Assembly (NCBI RefSeq): GCF_000341735.1
Contig: NZ_KB455575.1
Span: 3,292,570 to 3,356,569, forward strand
Reading direction: 5' to 3'
DNA from: Methylotuvimicrobium buryatense 5G
GTDB taxonomy: Bacteria > Pseudomonadota > Gammaproteobacteria > Methylococcales > Methylomonadaceae
DNA length: 64,000 nt
Shown here piece by piece: positions 17,570-27,146 of the stretch. A program made the translations under genes and the position numbers. Numbering within the stretch: position 1 is the stretch's first letter; the number at the start of each line of letters is the position of its first letter. Below the pieces are notes generated by a model. That model did no database searches. It was not told where the DNA came from and saw only the letters and a program-made list of their open reading frames with translations.

Positions 17570-19567
17570 TTAATCATGCTCGGCTATTTTTTCTAAATAA
17601 TTCGACAATGTATTATTCGCGGCAGAACTATTCGTCGAGCAGTTGAATAACCAATCGTCGATATCGCATTGGGGCGAAAAACCCGATACCGCTTGTTTCA
17701 AAATCATCCGGACTTGCCTATAGTCGTCAACTAATGCAGCCTGCTCCATTGCCGACAACAATTTTTCAAGCTCATTCCAAGCAATAACCTCTTCTTCGGC
17801 CCGCATGATACGCGGATGGTCGGTTACGGAAACATTGTCGCCTATCAATAGCTCTTCATAGAGCTTTTCTCCCGATCGCAAACCAGTATATACAATCTCG
17901 ATATCGCCGTCAGGTCGCGCATCACCCTTGACCGTTAAACCGCTAAGCTTGATCATACGTTTCGCCAAGTCCAAAATCTTGACCGGTTCGCCCATGTCCA
18001 AGACAAAAACATCGCCGCCCTGACCCATTGCTCCTGCCTGTATCACCAATTGGGCAGCTTCCGGTATCGTCATGAAATAGCGAATGATTTTCGGATCGGT
18101 CACAGTCACCGGCCCGCCCTTGGCAATTTGTTCACGGAATAACGGCACCACAGAGCCCGACGAGCCCAACACATTGCCGAAACGCACCATCGTAAAACGC
18201 GTTGTCCGCAGCTTTTGGTTTTCAATGCTTAAGGCCTGCAGAATCAGCTCGGCAAAGCGCTTGGTCGCCCCCATCGTATTGGTTGGACGTACCGCCTTAT
18301 CGGTCGAAATTAATACGAAAGTCTCTACATTCGCTTCGATAGCGGCGCGGGCGGTATGTAAAGTGCCGAATATATTATTCCGTACCGCTTCGCCCGGGTT
18401 TTTCTCAACCATCGGCACATGCTTATAAGCGGCGGCATGATAGATCGTTTGCACACCGAATGCCCGGCAAATTTTTTCTACTCGACTCCCGTTAACCACC
18501 GACCCGAGAACGGCAATGATTTGCGTATCGACAACATCCGATTTTGCCAAATAAAGATTTAACTCCCTCTCGATCTCATAGAGCGCAAACTCGCATCGCT
18601 CGAATAAAATCAATGTCTTTGGTTGCAATTGAATAATTTGTCTGCACAACTCCGAGCCGATCGAACCGCCGGCACCGGTGACCATAACCTTTTTCCCGGC
18701 CGTATTGGCGGTCAATAAAGTCTGATCCGGAACCACGGCATCCCGACCCAGCAAATCGGCTATATCCACCTCTTGCAATTCATCGAACGTCACCTTCCCT
18801 TGCGCAATATCGGACATTCCCGGCATTGACCGAACATGGACCGGAAAAGGCTCCAATAGGCGAATAATCTCGCTCCTCCGGCTTCTGGCAACCGACGGCA
18901 TCGCCAACAGAATATCGGTAACGGCAAATTTATCGATTAAATAACTTAACGCGGTAAACGGATGAATCTTAACGCCGTTAACTTTTTGCCCATGCAACAT
19001 GCCATTGTCGTCAATAAATGCAATCGGCCGAAAATCATGGCCATGTGCTAATGCCGAAGACAATTGCACACCTGCACTTCCTGCCCCATAAATAATGACA
19101 TTATTGCGGCGACACAATTCCGGATCGGCACTCCTTGCCATACGCGCATATTGCTCGCCAAACCACCATCGCGCCATAAACCGGCTCCCGCCGGCAAAGA
19201 ACAATATGATCAACCAATTCAGCGGTGGCACCGTTCTCGGCACCAACCCGACTCTCAATTGAAATACTAAGGCGGCAAATATCAACGCATACAAAGTGAC
19301 CGCTTGAACGATCGTCGCTAACGCTCTGACGCCGATATAACGAATAATCGCCCGGTACAGACCCATTCTGATAAAAATCGGAATGACAATACAGGGAGCC
19401 AATACGAACAAAACCCAAACACGGTCTTCAGGAACATAAAACTCACCAAAACGCAAAGAAAACGCCAGCCACAGCGCGAAGACCGCAAAAAAAACGTCCG
19501 CAGTCATCGTTATCGCCGCTTTTTTAGGGCGCGATAATCTTAAAAACCAGTCCGCTAAATTTTCCAT
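17570..19567 (-). CDS. CapD/WbpM-type nucleotide-sugar 4,6-dehydratase (membrane form)
   Basis: A 665-residue membrane-anchored UDP-sugar dehydratase of the WbpM/PglF/CapD class, which makes UDP-4-keto-6-deoxy sugars for surface polysaccharides. The first ~130 residues hold four hydrophobic helices. A CoA-binding-like domain follows (IIYGAGSAGVQL), then the SDR dehydratase domain from about residue 300 with NAD motif VTGAGGSIGSEL and the substrate loop STDKAVRPTNTMGATK. Long WbpM-type enzymes use Met where shorter SDRs have the active-site Tyr, which fits TMGATK here. The ATG at 19565-19567 is preceded by GGAAGGG; an upstream TTG is less likely. It is the promoter-distal gene of the polysaccharide run. 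Confidence 0.92.
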   Translation of the reverse strand: MENLADWFLRLSRPKKAAITMTADVFFAVFALWLAFSLRFGEFYVPEDRVWVLFVLAPCIVIPIFIRMGLYRAIIRYIGVRALATIVQAVTLYALIFAALVFQLRVGLVPRTVPPLNWLIILFFAGGSRFMARWWFGEQYARMARSADPELCRRNNVIIYGAGSAGVQLSSALAHGHDFRPIAFIDDNGMLHGQKVNGVKIHPFTALSYLIDKFAVTDILLAMPSVARSRRSEIIRLLEPFPVHVRSMPGMSDIAQGKVTFDELQEVDIADLLGRDAVVPDQTLLTANTAGKKVMVTGAGGSIGSELCRQIIQLQPKTLILFERCEFALYEIERELNLYLAKSDVVDTQIIAVLGSVVNGSRVEKICRAFGVQTIYHAAAYKHVPMVEKNPGEAVRNNIFGTLHTARAAIEANVETFVLISTDKAVRPTNTMGATKRFAELILQALSIENQKLRTTRFTMVRFGNVLGSSGSVVPLFREQIAKGGPVTVTDPKIIRYFMTIPEAAQLVIQAGAMGQGGDVFVLDMGEPVKILDLAKRMIKLSGLTVKGDARPDGDIEIVYTGLRSGEKLYEELLIGDNVSVTDHPRIMRAEEEVIAWNELEKLLSAMEQAALVDDYRQVRMILKQAVSGFSPQCDIDDWLFNCSTNSSAANNTLSNYLEKIAEHD

Positions 19568-19694
19568 GCTCTTTAACCCTTCCAAAATGAAACTCACCGA
19601 ATTGCTCAACGTGCCGGTTATACCTGATCCGAATCGAAGCTGCTAACATCAAGTATTTCCGATCGAAAAACTTGCATGCTGATCGGCAGTTTTG

Positions 19695-21251
19695 TCATAC
19701 ACCGGCTCCGAGCGTTTCGATGTCGAACCCGACTACCGAACGACTTTCCTTGCTGAATTCAACGCCGATCAAATGTATCGGTATCCTTTCGGCTTTATAT
19801 TTCTCGGTGTAGTTCTTATTCTTCAATTGCCGTAAGGCTTTGCCTTCCGGCACCAGTTCCACAACCTTGAATTCGAATAGATAGATTTGCCCGTTGAAAT
19901 GCACTGTCATGTCGATACGGCCATGATTGGTCGCGTCTTCGAGCGTGACGGTCAAGCCCAACGCCGCGAAGTAGCTATAGAACACGGTCGCATAGTATCC
20001 TTCGTATTGCGCGATCGGGTTGTTGCGGTACCAATCGTGCGGAATGCCGGTGTAAAAGGCCGTGAATAAGTTTTGAAGACCTTCGAAATCGTTAACCAGC
20101 AATAAATCGTATAATTGACCGGCCTGCCTGCCGTAACGTGCCGGATCGACGGTCAAGGCTTGCAGCAGAACGCCGTTCAGACTCGCCTTCACTTCCAGAT
20201 TCGGATACCCCAATGTCACTTGCGTCATCCCGGGTAAATTCCGCGACGATACGATTGTCAAATAACCGGTTTGGAACAATAAAGCTTCGCTGGCGATATG
20301 ATCGACATCGAAAGTCGACAGTAAGGTTTCGGTCGCCAACAGTTTTTCGAAATCCGGCGTGAAAAAACCCCGTTGCATCAGCAGATCCACCAAAAAGGTC
20401 GGCGTGCCGGTCTCGAACCAGTAAGGTTTGAATTCACGCGTATCGAACAGAAGCAATAGATCAAAAGGATTATAAACCGCCTCGCCCAGCCAATTGTAAC
20501 CATTGTACCAATCCCTGATTTTGCCCCGTTCAAGGCCTTGCAATTCCGGCGCGAATACCGTGTCGAGATCGGCTTCGGTATAACCGCATACCGCCGAATA
20601 GCGTTTGTCGACGGTGATATCCTGTAGATTATTCAAGCCCGAAAACAAGCTAACCTTGCTGAATTTGGATACGCCGGTCAAAAACGCAAAGCGGATATGC
20701 GCATCTTGCCCCTTGATCACCGAGTATAGATTGCGCAAGCCATCGCACATCTGCCGGGCGATGTCCGGGTTAGTAATGTTGTCGAGTATCGGTTTGTCGT
20801 ATTCGTCGATTAATACAACCGCGCGTTGACCGTATTTTTGATGCGCCAACCTGATCATTTCTGAAAAATTACCGGAAATACTCGGCTGTTGAGGATCGAT
20901 ATCCAATTGTTTTCTATTGAAATCCAGAATTTCTCCGATTTTCTCATCCAAATCGGCTCGGCTCTGCAGCACACCTTCGGCAAAACTAATCCGAATCACC
21001 GGATACTGCTTAGCCCAATCCCATTTATCATGACAATAAAGCCCTTGAAACAATACTTCTTTGCCGGCAAATAATTCGGCCAGCGTGTCGAGAAACAAAG
21101 ATTTACCAAAGCGCCTCGGTCGCGACAGAAAATAATATTTACCTTCGACCGCAAGCTTCAACGCATAAGCTGTCTTGTCGACATAGTAACAATCGTCTTC
21201 GCGTATTTCGCAGAAGGTTTGTATACCGATCGGAAGCTTTTTTCGCGTCAT
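19695..21251 (-). CDS. AAA-ATPase-like / PD-(D/E)XK nuclease family protein
   Basis: A 518-residue protein of the common family with an N-terminal AAA-like domain and a C-terminal DUF1703-type PD-(D/E)XK domain. Visible parts are YYFLSRPRRFGKSLFLDTL (P-loop variant, about residues 38-56), VVLIDEYDKPI (Walker B-like), and the nuclease motif RIDMTVHFNGQIYLFEFKV, with Asp, Glu and Lys in the right order near the C terminus. These genes occur in many scattered copies in some genomes and behave like mobile or selfish genes; their function is not established. It interrupts the polysaccharide gene run. Start is the ATG at 21249-21251. Confidence 0.88.
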   Translation of the reverse strand: MTRKKLPIGIQTFCEIREDDCYYVDKTAYALKLAVEGKYYFLSRPRRFGKSLFLDTLAELFAGKEVLFQGLYCHDKWDWAKQYPVIRISFAEGVLQSRADLDEKIGEILDFNRKQLDIDPQQPSISGNFSEMIRLAHQKYGQRAVVLIDEYDKPILDNITNPDIARQMCDGLRNLYSVIKGQDAHIRFAFLTGVSKFSKVSLFSGLNNLQDITVDKRYSAVCGYTEADLDTVFAPELQGLERGKIRDWYNGYNWLGEAVYNPFDLLLLFDTREFKPYWFETGTPTFLVDLLMQRGFFTPDFEKLLATETLLSTFDVDHIASEALLFQTGYLTIVSSRNLPGMTQVTLGYPNLEVKASLNGVLLQALTVDPARYGRQAGQLYDLLLVNDFEGLQNLFTAFYTGIPHDWYRNNPIAQYEGYYATVFYSYFAALGLTVTLEDATNHGRIDMTVHFNGQIYLFEFKVVELVPEGKALRQLKNKNYTEKYKAERIPIHLIGVEFSKESRSVVGFDIETLGAGV

Positions 21252-21318
21252 TTTGTTAAGCACTATTTAATAAAACGGTAGGCCGGATTAGCAAAGCGTC
21301 ATACGCAAACATCATGAT

Positions 21319-22365
21319 TCAATCATTAGTCGTGCCGGCGCCAAGCTTCAGAACTGCAACACACAAAGGCGCCATCGCAACGATACAGATCAACGGTGCC
21401 CAAGCTTCGTACACCACCGACACATAAGCCCAAGGCAGTAACCAAAACACATTTATCGCCAGCACGCTTTGCGTTACCTTTTTATGCGAATTTAAGCGCC
21501 TCGATAATATCTGATAGGCATGACTCCGGTGAGCCTGATACCAAATTTCCCCTCTCATTATTCGTCGACATAATGTTGTCGTGGCATCGACAATGAATAC
21601 CGACATTAAAATCCACCAACACCACATATTCAGCCCCCCACTTATTGAGGTCATTAGGGCCATCAAACCTAAGATAAATCCCAAAAATCCGCTACAAGCA
21701 TCACCCATGAAAATCTTCGCCGGCGGCCAATTCCATACTAAAAAACCGCCTACGCAAGCGGCCAATAATAATGTAATCAATGCCCAATACATTTGACCTT
21801 GCAGCCCCAGCAGCAAAACGGCCGCACCTGCCGTCGTCATTGCCTCAACACCCGCGAGCCCATCGATACCATCCATGAAGTTATAAAGGTTCAATAACCA
21901 AACGAGCATCAAGCTATAGAAAAAAAACAAAATTATCGAACTATCCAAGACCCAGGAAAACAATTGTATCCCCGGCAATTCCGGTAGCAAGAACAATGCG
22001 CCGGTTGCCGCGATAAAATGCACCAAAAAACGCCATTTAGCCGCCAACGGTTGATGATCATCCCAAAAACCAATTCCGGCAATCAAAGCACTTGACAGAA
22101 TCAACACAGCTATGGTATGAGGGTCTGCCTCCAGTTCATAAATAACCGTTAACCCTATAATGGTGGATAAAAAGACAATAACAACAGCGAAACCACCTCC
22201 TCTAGGCGTCGGAACATCATGCGAACTTCGTAAATTTGGAATATCTATCAATCTTTTTTTTAGTGCGTATCGCCTAATTAGCCCAGTTAACAGATAACTT
22301 GCCGTAAAAACATATAAACATAATGCTATCGTTAAAACCATAATCAACCTATGACTGCCTATCAT
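21319..22365 (-). CDS. WecA/WbpL-type undecaprenyl-phosphate glycosyl-1-phosphate transferase
   Basis: A polytopic 348-residue enzyme of the MraY/WecA/WbpL family (glycosyltransferase family 4 in the older naming), which starts polysaccharide repeat units on undecaprenyl phosphate. Visible features are about ten hydrophobic helices, LRSSHDVPTPRGGGFA near residue 45 (cytosolic loop), the NLYNFMDGIDGLAG motif with catalytic/Mg-binding Asp residues at about 156-169, and NWPPAKIFMGDACSGFLG further on. It is in the same direction as the CapD-like gene, and WbpL-WbpM pairs are typical. Confidence 0.93.
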   Translation of the reverse strand: MIGSHRLIMVLTIALCLYVFTASYLLTGLIRRYALKKRLIDIPNLRSSHDVPTPRGGGFAVVIVFLSTIIGLTVIYELEADPHTIAVLILSSALIAGIGFWDDHQPLAAKWRFLVHFIAATGALFLLPELPGIQLFSWVLDSSIILFFFYSLMLVWLLNLYNFMDGIDGLAGVEAMTTAGAAVLLLGLQGQMYWALITLLLAACVGGFLVWNWPPAKIFMGDACSGFLGFILGLMALMTSISGGLNMWCWWILMSVFIVDATTTLCRRIMRGEIWYQAHRSHAYQILSRRLNSHKKVTQSVLAINVFWLLPWAYVSVVYEAWAPLICIVAMAPLCVAVLKLGAGTTND

Positions 22366-22505
22366 TGAGGCAAGCTCTTAATGAATAGCTGTTTGCCAAA
22401 AACCGGCAACAACAATCTGCATTCGACTTATTTTGATTGATAAGTCTCATCAATGAGTTAAATCTACAACGACGGGTTTCCCCTAGCGCAGCCTCATTGC
22501 ATTTA

Positions 22506-22934
22506 GAATTTCGTGATAAATAACGCCCTGAAACTATGAGCTTTGTTGAGGTTTCGGTAACTCGTTTGACAGGACGCAGTGAACCCAGCACCTAAATTAT
22601 TCAAGATAGTTAACCATAGCCAATGGATAGAATTTAGGTGCTGGGCGAATACGTCCATGTAGGCTTGACGGCGGCGACTGATTGCCATGGATGGCGTGTA
22701 TTAGGGCACCAACAGTAGGCGCTTTAGGCGATGCAGGGCAGAAAAATGCTCCTGCATTTTCTGCATTCATTACATCCATGTAACTCAGCAATTGCCGAGG
22801 AGCAAAAATCTACAAACGCCATGGATGGCGTGAATGCAGATTTTGCAGGAGCAAAAACCTGCCCTGCCGCCGACACCTGCCAATCGAGCTACCGAAACCT
22901 CCATAAAATAGGGACGTCATTTTCGACCAAATCC
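22506..22934. mobile_element. Non-autonomous palindromic element with GGA...TCC-type ends (copy 2)
   Basis: A 429-bp non-coding element. The left end is GAATTTCGTGATAAATAAC and the right end CGACCAAATCC, matching the ends of the copy at 4037-4250. The internal pair is GTTTCGGTAACTCG and CGAGCTACCGAAAC. The middle holds hairpin modules with GCCATGGATGGCG and GCAGATTTTGCAGG-type words. The short ORFs read across it are chance frames. It separates the WecA-like gene from the epimerase gene. The flanks are TTA and TAA, so any 3-bp duplication is imperfect. The remainder of the gap (22366-22505) shows nothing else. Confidence 0.7.
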
Positions 22935-22960
22935 TAAGAAGGGAATAACACCCCTTTTTG

Positions 22961-23905
22961 CTACTTAAAATACGCCTCGGCAGCTTTTTGCAATTGTGCT
23001 TCCATCGTAATGACTGGGCTCCATCCCAATAGCCTTTTAGCCTTTGTACTGTCAACCCGTAATGAACCCAATAAGCTTTTCGCAACCCCTGGTTCCCCGA
23101 TAAGCTTAGCCGCAAAATACAACCAACTTACCGGCACCGGAATCAACAATAGTTTTCTTCCGAACGCCCTAGCGGTCATTTTCAATAAGTCTATCGTCGA
23201 CACATCTTCGCCATCGGCAATCAAAAAAATTTCATTGGCTGCATTGGGATGATCGATACATATCACGATAAACTCCACTAAATTGTCCAGAGCTATCAGC
23301 GAGCGTTTGTTATCGACCGCACCGAACGGAAGCGGTATGCTTTTCGCCGCAAAATCCATAAGCCTTCTGAAATTACCGGGAGCATTGGGCCCATAGACCA
23401 GCGGCGGACGAATAATTACGACTTCCATTCCCGTTTCACTCGCTATTGCTTGTAGACCGCACTCCGCCTCATACTTCGACACGGCATAAGCTTCAACGGG
23501 GCTAGGTCTATCCATTTCGGTAAAAGGTTGTTCATTACTGTTGCCGTTGACGCCAATGGAACTGATAAAGACAAAGCGTTTGACGCCTGCTCTCGCCGCC
23601 TGCCTGGCTAAATTCAAGGTCCCTTCAACATTGACTTTCCGAAATTCGGCCAAGGGATCGGCGGAAGAATCATTCAAAACGTGTGCTCTTGCCGCCAAAT
23701 GGACGATACCGTCAACATTCTTCAGAACCACTTGCCAATCCGTAGCGGCGGTAATTTCGCTAACCGTTACCGTCTCTATATTCGAATGAATAGAAGCGCT
23801 CTTATTTCTAACGATACCCGTAACCTCGTACTTTCCCGCATCCGTTAGTCGCTTGACAAGACCTTGCCCAATGAACCCGTTTACCCCCGTTACAAGAAGT
23901 TTCAT
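22961..23905 (-). CDS. NAD-dependent epimerase/dehydratase (polysaccharide sugar)
   Basis: A 314-residue extended SDR enzyme: NAD motif TGVNGFIGQGL at residues 6-16, VHLAARAHVL, catalytic Ser in FISSIGVNG, and YAVSKYEAE as the YxxxK active site at about 141-149. It resembles UDP-GlcNAc/GalNAc-4-epimerase or 4-ketoreductase proteins such as WbpV/WbpK that act with WbpL and WbpM. The exact sugar is not deducible. Its start overlaps the stop of the upstream glycosyltransferase by 4 bp. Confidence 0.88.
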   Translation of the reverse strand: MKLLVTGVNGFIGQGLVKRLTDAGKYEVTGIVRNKSASIHSNIETVTVSEITAATDWQVVLKNVDGIVHLAARAHVLNDSSADPLAEFRKVNVEGTLNLARQAARAGVKRFVFISSIGVNGNSNEQPFTEMDRPSPVEAYAVSKYEAECGLQAIASETGMEVVIIRPPLVYGPNAPGNFRRLMDFAAKSIPLPFGAVDNKRSLIALDNLVEFIVICIDHPNAANEIFLIADGEDVSTIDLLKMTARAFGRKLLLIPVPVSWLYFAAKLIGEPGVAKSLLGSLRVDSTKAKRLLGWSPVITMEAQLQKAAEAYFK

Positions 23906-25011
23906 CGATTACCCTGAACGACTGCATCATAAATCTGCATGGTTTTTTGGAGCATTGTTTGGAAAGTAAATTCTTTCTCAAACCGTTGCCTCCCATTTTG
24001 CCCCATCTGTATCCGCAAGGATTCCGACTCGACAAGGCTTGTAATGGCTTGAGCCAATGCATCTTCATCATCACGGTCGACCAATATTCCTGTCTTACCG
24101 TCTTGAACCGCCTCGGGCACACCGCCTACCCTTGACGCAATAACCGGTAGCCCGGCACGCATGGCTTCTAAAATCGTCAACGGCAGACCTTCCCAATTAG
24201 AAATTAGACAAAAGATATCCGCCTTCTCCAACAGAGTATCCACATCATTACGGGCTCCTAAGAATTTAACGCGTTCCGCCAGTCCATAATCCCTTGCTAA
24301 GTCAGTCATATTGCACATGGTCGGCCCATCGCCCACGAACTCAATGATCCATGGAAGATGTTTAAGCCGAGCCAGTGCCGTTAATAGGGCGTTATGGTTT
24401 TTGGGCGCCTCGAAACGCGCGACCATAATCAGCTTGATAACATGACCGAACGGCAGGTCTCTTTTTATTTTTCGATGGGAATCGGGTATGCCATTATGAA
24501 TGGTCGTTAAAAGTTTTTCATTGCCAACACCCAAATCAAGCGCCAATTTTCTATCATAATTCGAGACCGTAATGATTTTATCCGCAAAATTCGCCATGAA
24601 CCGTTCGATATGCTTATAAACCAAACGCCTCTTATTGGAAACGCCCTCGGTAAAAGACCAACCATGAACCGTGAACACAACTGGAATATTCAACCGTTTT
24701 GCGACCAAACGCCCCAAAATACCGGCTTTCGACGAATGAAGATGCAGTATATCCGGCTTAATTTTTGAAATGATCTCTTTAAGTTCAAAGAATCCACGCC
24801 AATCATTAGCGGGGCTAATTTGGCGGACCATGTGACGCAATGAAATACAAGACAAGTGATTGGCTTTCGCGCGCGCTTGAAAAACACCATGTCCGCCAAC
24901 CAAAATATAGACCTCATGCCCCGCCTCTTGAACCCCTCGAACCAGATCAAGCAAGTGCACACTCGCTCCCCCCATGACATCGGAACGAGTAATGACATAA
25001 ACAATTTTCAA
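23902..25011 (-). CDS. Glycosyltransferase, GT4 type
   Basis: A 369-residue GT-B glycosyltransferase: N-terminal acceptor domain beginning MKIVYVITRSDVMGGASVHL, then FTVHGWSFTEG and a C-terminal donor domain with VARFEAPKNH, FLGARNDVDTLLEKADIF, SNWEGLPLTILEAMRAGLPV (EX7E region) and ASRVGGVPEAV. It most likely adds a sugar to the lipid-linked repeat unit on the cytosolic face. It is coupled by a 4-bp overlap to the epimerase gene downstream. Upstream a palindromic element separates it from the next glycosyltransferase. Confidence 0.9.
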   Translation of the reverse strand: MKIVYVITRSDVMGGASVHLLDLVRGVQEAGHEVYILVGGHGVFQARAKANHLSCISLRHMVRQISPANDWRGFFELKEIISKIKPDILHLHSSKAGILGRLVAKRLNIPVVFTVHGWSFTEGVSNKRRLVYKHIERFMANFADKIITVSNYDRKLALDLGVGNEKLLTTIHNGIPDSHRKIKRDLPFGHVIKLIMVARFEAPKNHNALLTALARLKHLPWIIEFVGDGPTMCNMTDLARDYGLAERVKFLGARNDVDTLLEKADIFCLISNWEGLPLTILEAMRAGLPVIASRVGGVPEAVQDGKTGILVDRDDEDALAQAITSLVESESLRIQMGQNGRQRFEKEFTFQTMLQKTMQIYDAVVQGNR

Positions 25012-25058
25012 AATAATTCCTCAAAGCCTCGAGAATGAAAACCGCCCCGGCAATCCTA

Positions 25059-25340
25059 AGGAACGAGCATGAGATAACTTAGACAACTGTTGGAAGGGGG
25101 TTCGGTGGCTCGATTGACAGGTGTCGGCGGCAGGGCAGATTTTTGCTCCTGCAAAATCTGCATTCACGCCATCCATGGCGTTTGCAGATTTTTGCTCCTG
25201 CACAATCTGCATTCACGCCATCCATGGCAATCAGATTCCGCCGTCAAGCCTACAGGGACGTATTCACGGCGTCCTGTCAAGCGAGTCACCGAACCTCCGC
25301 AAAGCCTACCACTTGTATAAGTTATTTTGTGCATATTCCT
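25059..25340. mobile_element. Non-autonomous element whose end resembles the ISAzo13 copy at 63454
   Basis: A non-coding element whose left end (AGGAACGAGCATGAGATAAC) closely resembles the terminal sequence next to the ISAzo13 transposase (GGAACGAGCACGAAATAAC at 63454). The right end is a degenerate inverse (ATAAGTTATTTTGTGC, ATATTCCT). With the outer base assigned to the flank, TAA stands on both sides. Inside is GGTTCGGTGGCTCG / CGAGTCACCGAACC and two direct copies of a GCAGATTTTTGCTCCTGCA hairpin module. It separates two glycosyltransferase genes. Confidence 0.7.
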
Positions 25341-25367
25341 AAATAGGTTATTTTCGCTATTATACGC

Positions 25368-26294
25368 TTAAAAACGATGCCTCCAGCGCCGCGCAAAGGT
25401 CAGAAGCTTAGGCGGTATTGACAACAACAATGCGATTTTGATGTACAAACCCCACAACCCTAAATCTTTTACCAATTTTAGAATGCTTATGGCACTACCG
25501 TAATCCCCTGTCTCGCACATTCCCGCGCATGTATAAAAAGCAATCCGTGAAAAAAGTAACGAAATTGACTCCCGCCGATGCGTGCCCTCTACTTCCGACA
25601 GTAATTGACTGAGATAAAGCAAAGATCCGGGGGCCTCGCTCTCGCGCATCCGCACGCTTCGATTGACCGCATCTCGATTGTACACCGCGGTGATGACGGC
25701 AGCATGAGCTACCTCATAATCTAGCGCTAATCTTGTCCAAGCAATTAAATCGGGCCCCTTTTTTACACCGACCGGAAAACCACCAACAGACAACATCGCA
25801 TCTTTTCTAACACATGCCGTCGTTGAATTAATTAAGGACAGGCCATTCGCAAAGCGGCAAAAAAAATCATCGACATAACCATTAAAATTCTGCGGATATG
25901 GCATTCCCGGAACTATCGTTGTTCCATCATGAAAGATTTCGTGCATCGTACTAAACAAAGCCGCGTTAGGATAAGATTTGATCAAATGCTGCAATCTCTC
26001 AATATGATTGTCATACCAATAATCGTCAGCATCTAGAAAGGCGACATAACAACCTTTTGCCTCCCTAAGCCCAGCATTTCGCGCACTACTTTCCCCCTGG
26101 TTCGTTTGTCGTATTAATTTGATCAAAGGATTTTGAAGGCTTTCTACGATATCCGCACCGTTGTCTGTCGAACCATCATCGACCACGATAATTTCTAACG
26201 GCAACACTTTTTGCGAAAGGACACTAGCTAACGTATGAGCGATATGCGGGGCTTTGTTATAAAGCGGAATGACTGTGGATATCGTTGGCAGCAC
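25368..26294 (-). CDS. Glycosyltransferase family 2
   Basis: A 308-residue GT-A enzyme. The N-terminal part is a classical GT2 fold: TISTVIPLYNKAPHIAHTL, IIVVDDGSTDNGADIV with the nucleotide-binding Asp, then VAFLDADDYWYDN with the DxD motif at about residues 90-102. The C-terminal third contains a hydrophobic segment near IALLLSIPPKLL. The donor and acceptor sugars cannot be told. Only one base separates it from the next GT2 gene upstream. Confidence 0.9.
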   Translation of the reverse strand: MLPTISTVIPLYNKAPHIAHTLASVLSQKVLPLEIIVVDDGSTDNGADIVESLQNPLIKLIRQTNQGESSARNAGLREAKGCYVAFLDADDYWYDNHIERLQHLIKSYPNAALFSTMHEIFHDGTTIVPGMPYPQNFNGYVDDFFCRFANGLSLINSTTACVRKDAMLSVGGFPVGVKKGPDLIAWTRLALDYEVAHAAVITAVYNRDAVNRSVRMRESEAPGSLLYLSQLLSEVEGTHRRESISLLFSRIAFYTCAGMCETGDYGSAISILKLVKDLGLWGLYIKIALLLSIPPKLLTFARRWRHRF

Positions 26295-26295
26295 G

Positions 26296-27036
26296 TTAAA
26301 GTCTCCGATAATTCTTAAATAGTCTTGCCAAAAAAATTACTAGTTGAAAGAACCGGTACTCCCCTGTCGCCAGTTGCACACGAAAACATTCGGTTAACGC
26401 ACCCAGGATGTCGTTGCCGCTGGTTCCCTCGGTAGAAAACTCCCCGGCAACAAAATCGGCTTTGACAATATTAGCGCCGCTATCACCCACTTTCTTTAAA
26501 AAGAATTGATCCGCCGCCATCGGAAATCGGTGAGAATATAAACCGAATTTTTCATGCAAGCCTTTACGAATAGCGGTTCCGACGGCATGGCTACTGACAT
26601 AGGCAAACTGCCCGTACAACCAGGGCCAAGGCCGCCTTACACTATGAACAATACCATCGGCGAAAACCTTTGCGGTGATTATATCGACATCGGAATCGTC
26701 TACAGCCGAGCGAAACGCCGCCACTGCTTCCGGAAACAGTCTGTCGTCGGCACCTAAAACCAGATAGTATTTTCCGCTTGCCATCGTAACAGCACGATTC
26801 AACGCATCATAAATCCCAAAATCCGGTCTTGAATCCACTGCTAAATTTAGGTCTTTAACTTGAGCCAATAGCTCTAATGTATTATCAGAGGAAGCCCCAT
26901 CGGCAACGACCCATTCAAAATCTTGATCGGTCTGAAGCCTGAGACTTTCTATTAATCTTGGCAATACAGATGCGGCATTATAAGTCGCCGTTATAATACT
27001 CAGCGTTGGCTTATTTCGATTAATGTCACTTGTCAC
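26296..27036 (-). CDS. Glycosyltransferase family 2 (WcaA-like)
   Basis: A 246-residue GT2 enzyme: TLSIITATYNAASVLPRL at the N terminus, WVVADGASSDNTLELL, and the DxD-like LVLGADDRLFPEAV. The short length and the SGNDILGALTECF tail resemble colanic-acid-type transferases. It lies one base upstream of the next GT2 gene in the same strand. The 110-bp space before it (27037-27146) shows no gene and may hold a promoter. Confidence 0.88.
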   Translation of the reverse strand: MTSDINRNKPTLSIITATYNAASVLPRLIESLRLQTDQDFEWVVADGASSDNTLELLAQVKDLNLAVDSRPDFGIYDALNRAVTMASGKYYLVLGADDRLFPEAVAAFRSAVDDSDVDIITAKVFADGIVHSVRRPWPWLYGQFAYVSSHAVGTAIRKGLHEKFGLYSHRFPMAADQFFLKKVGDSGANIVKADFVAGEFSTEGTSGNDILGALTECFRVQLATGEYRFFQLVIFLARLFKNYRRL

Positions 27037-27146
27037 TGGAATTTTTGATTATTTGATAAATATAACTTTTGCCGGCTAAATTTCGAAACCGGGCAGCCTA
27101 CCTAAATTAATGGGCAAAATTGGAAGTACGAAAGATAGAATCATTA

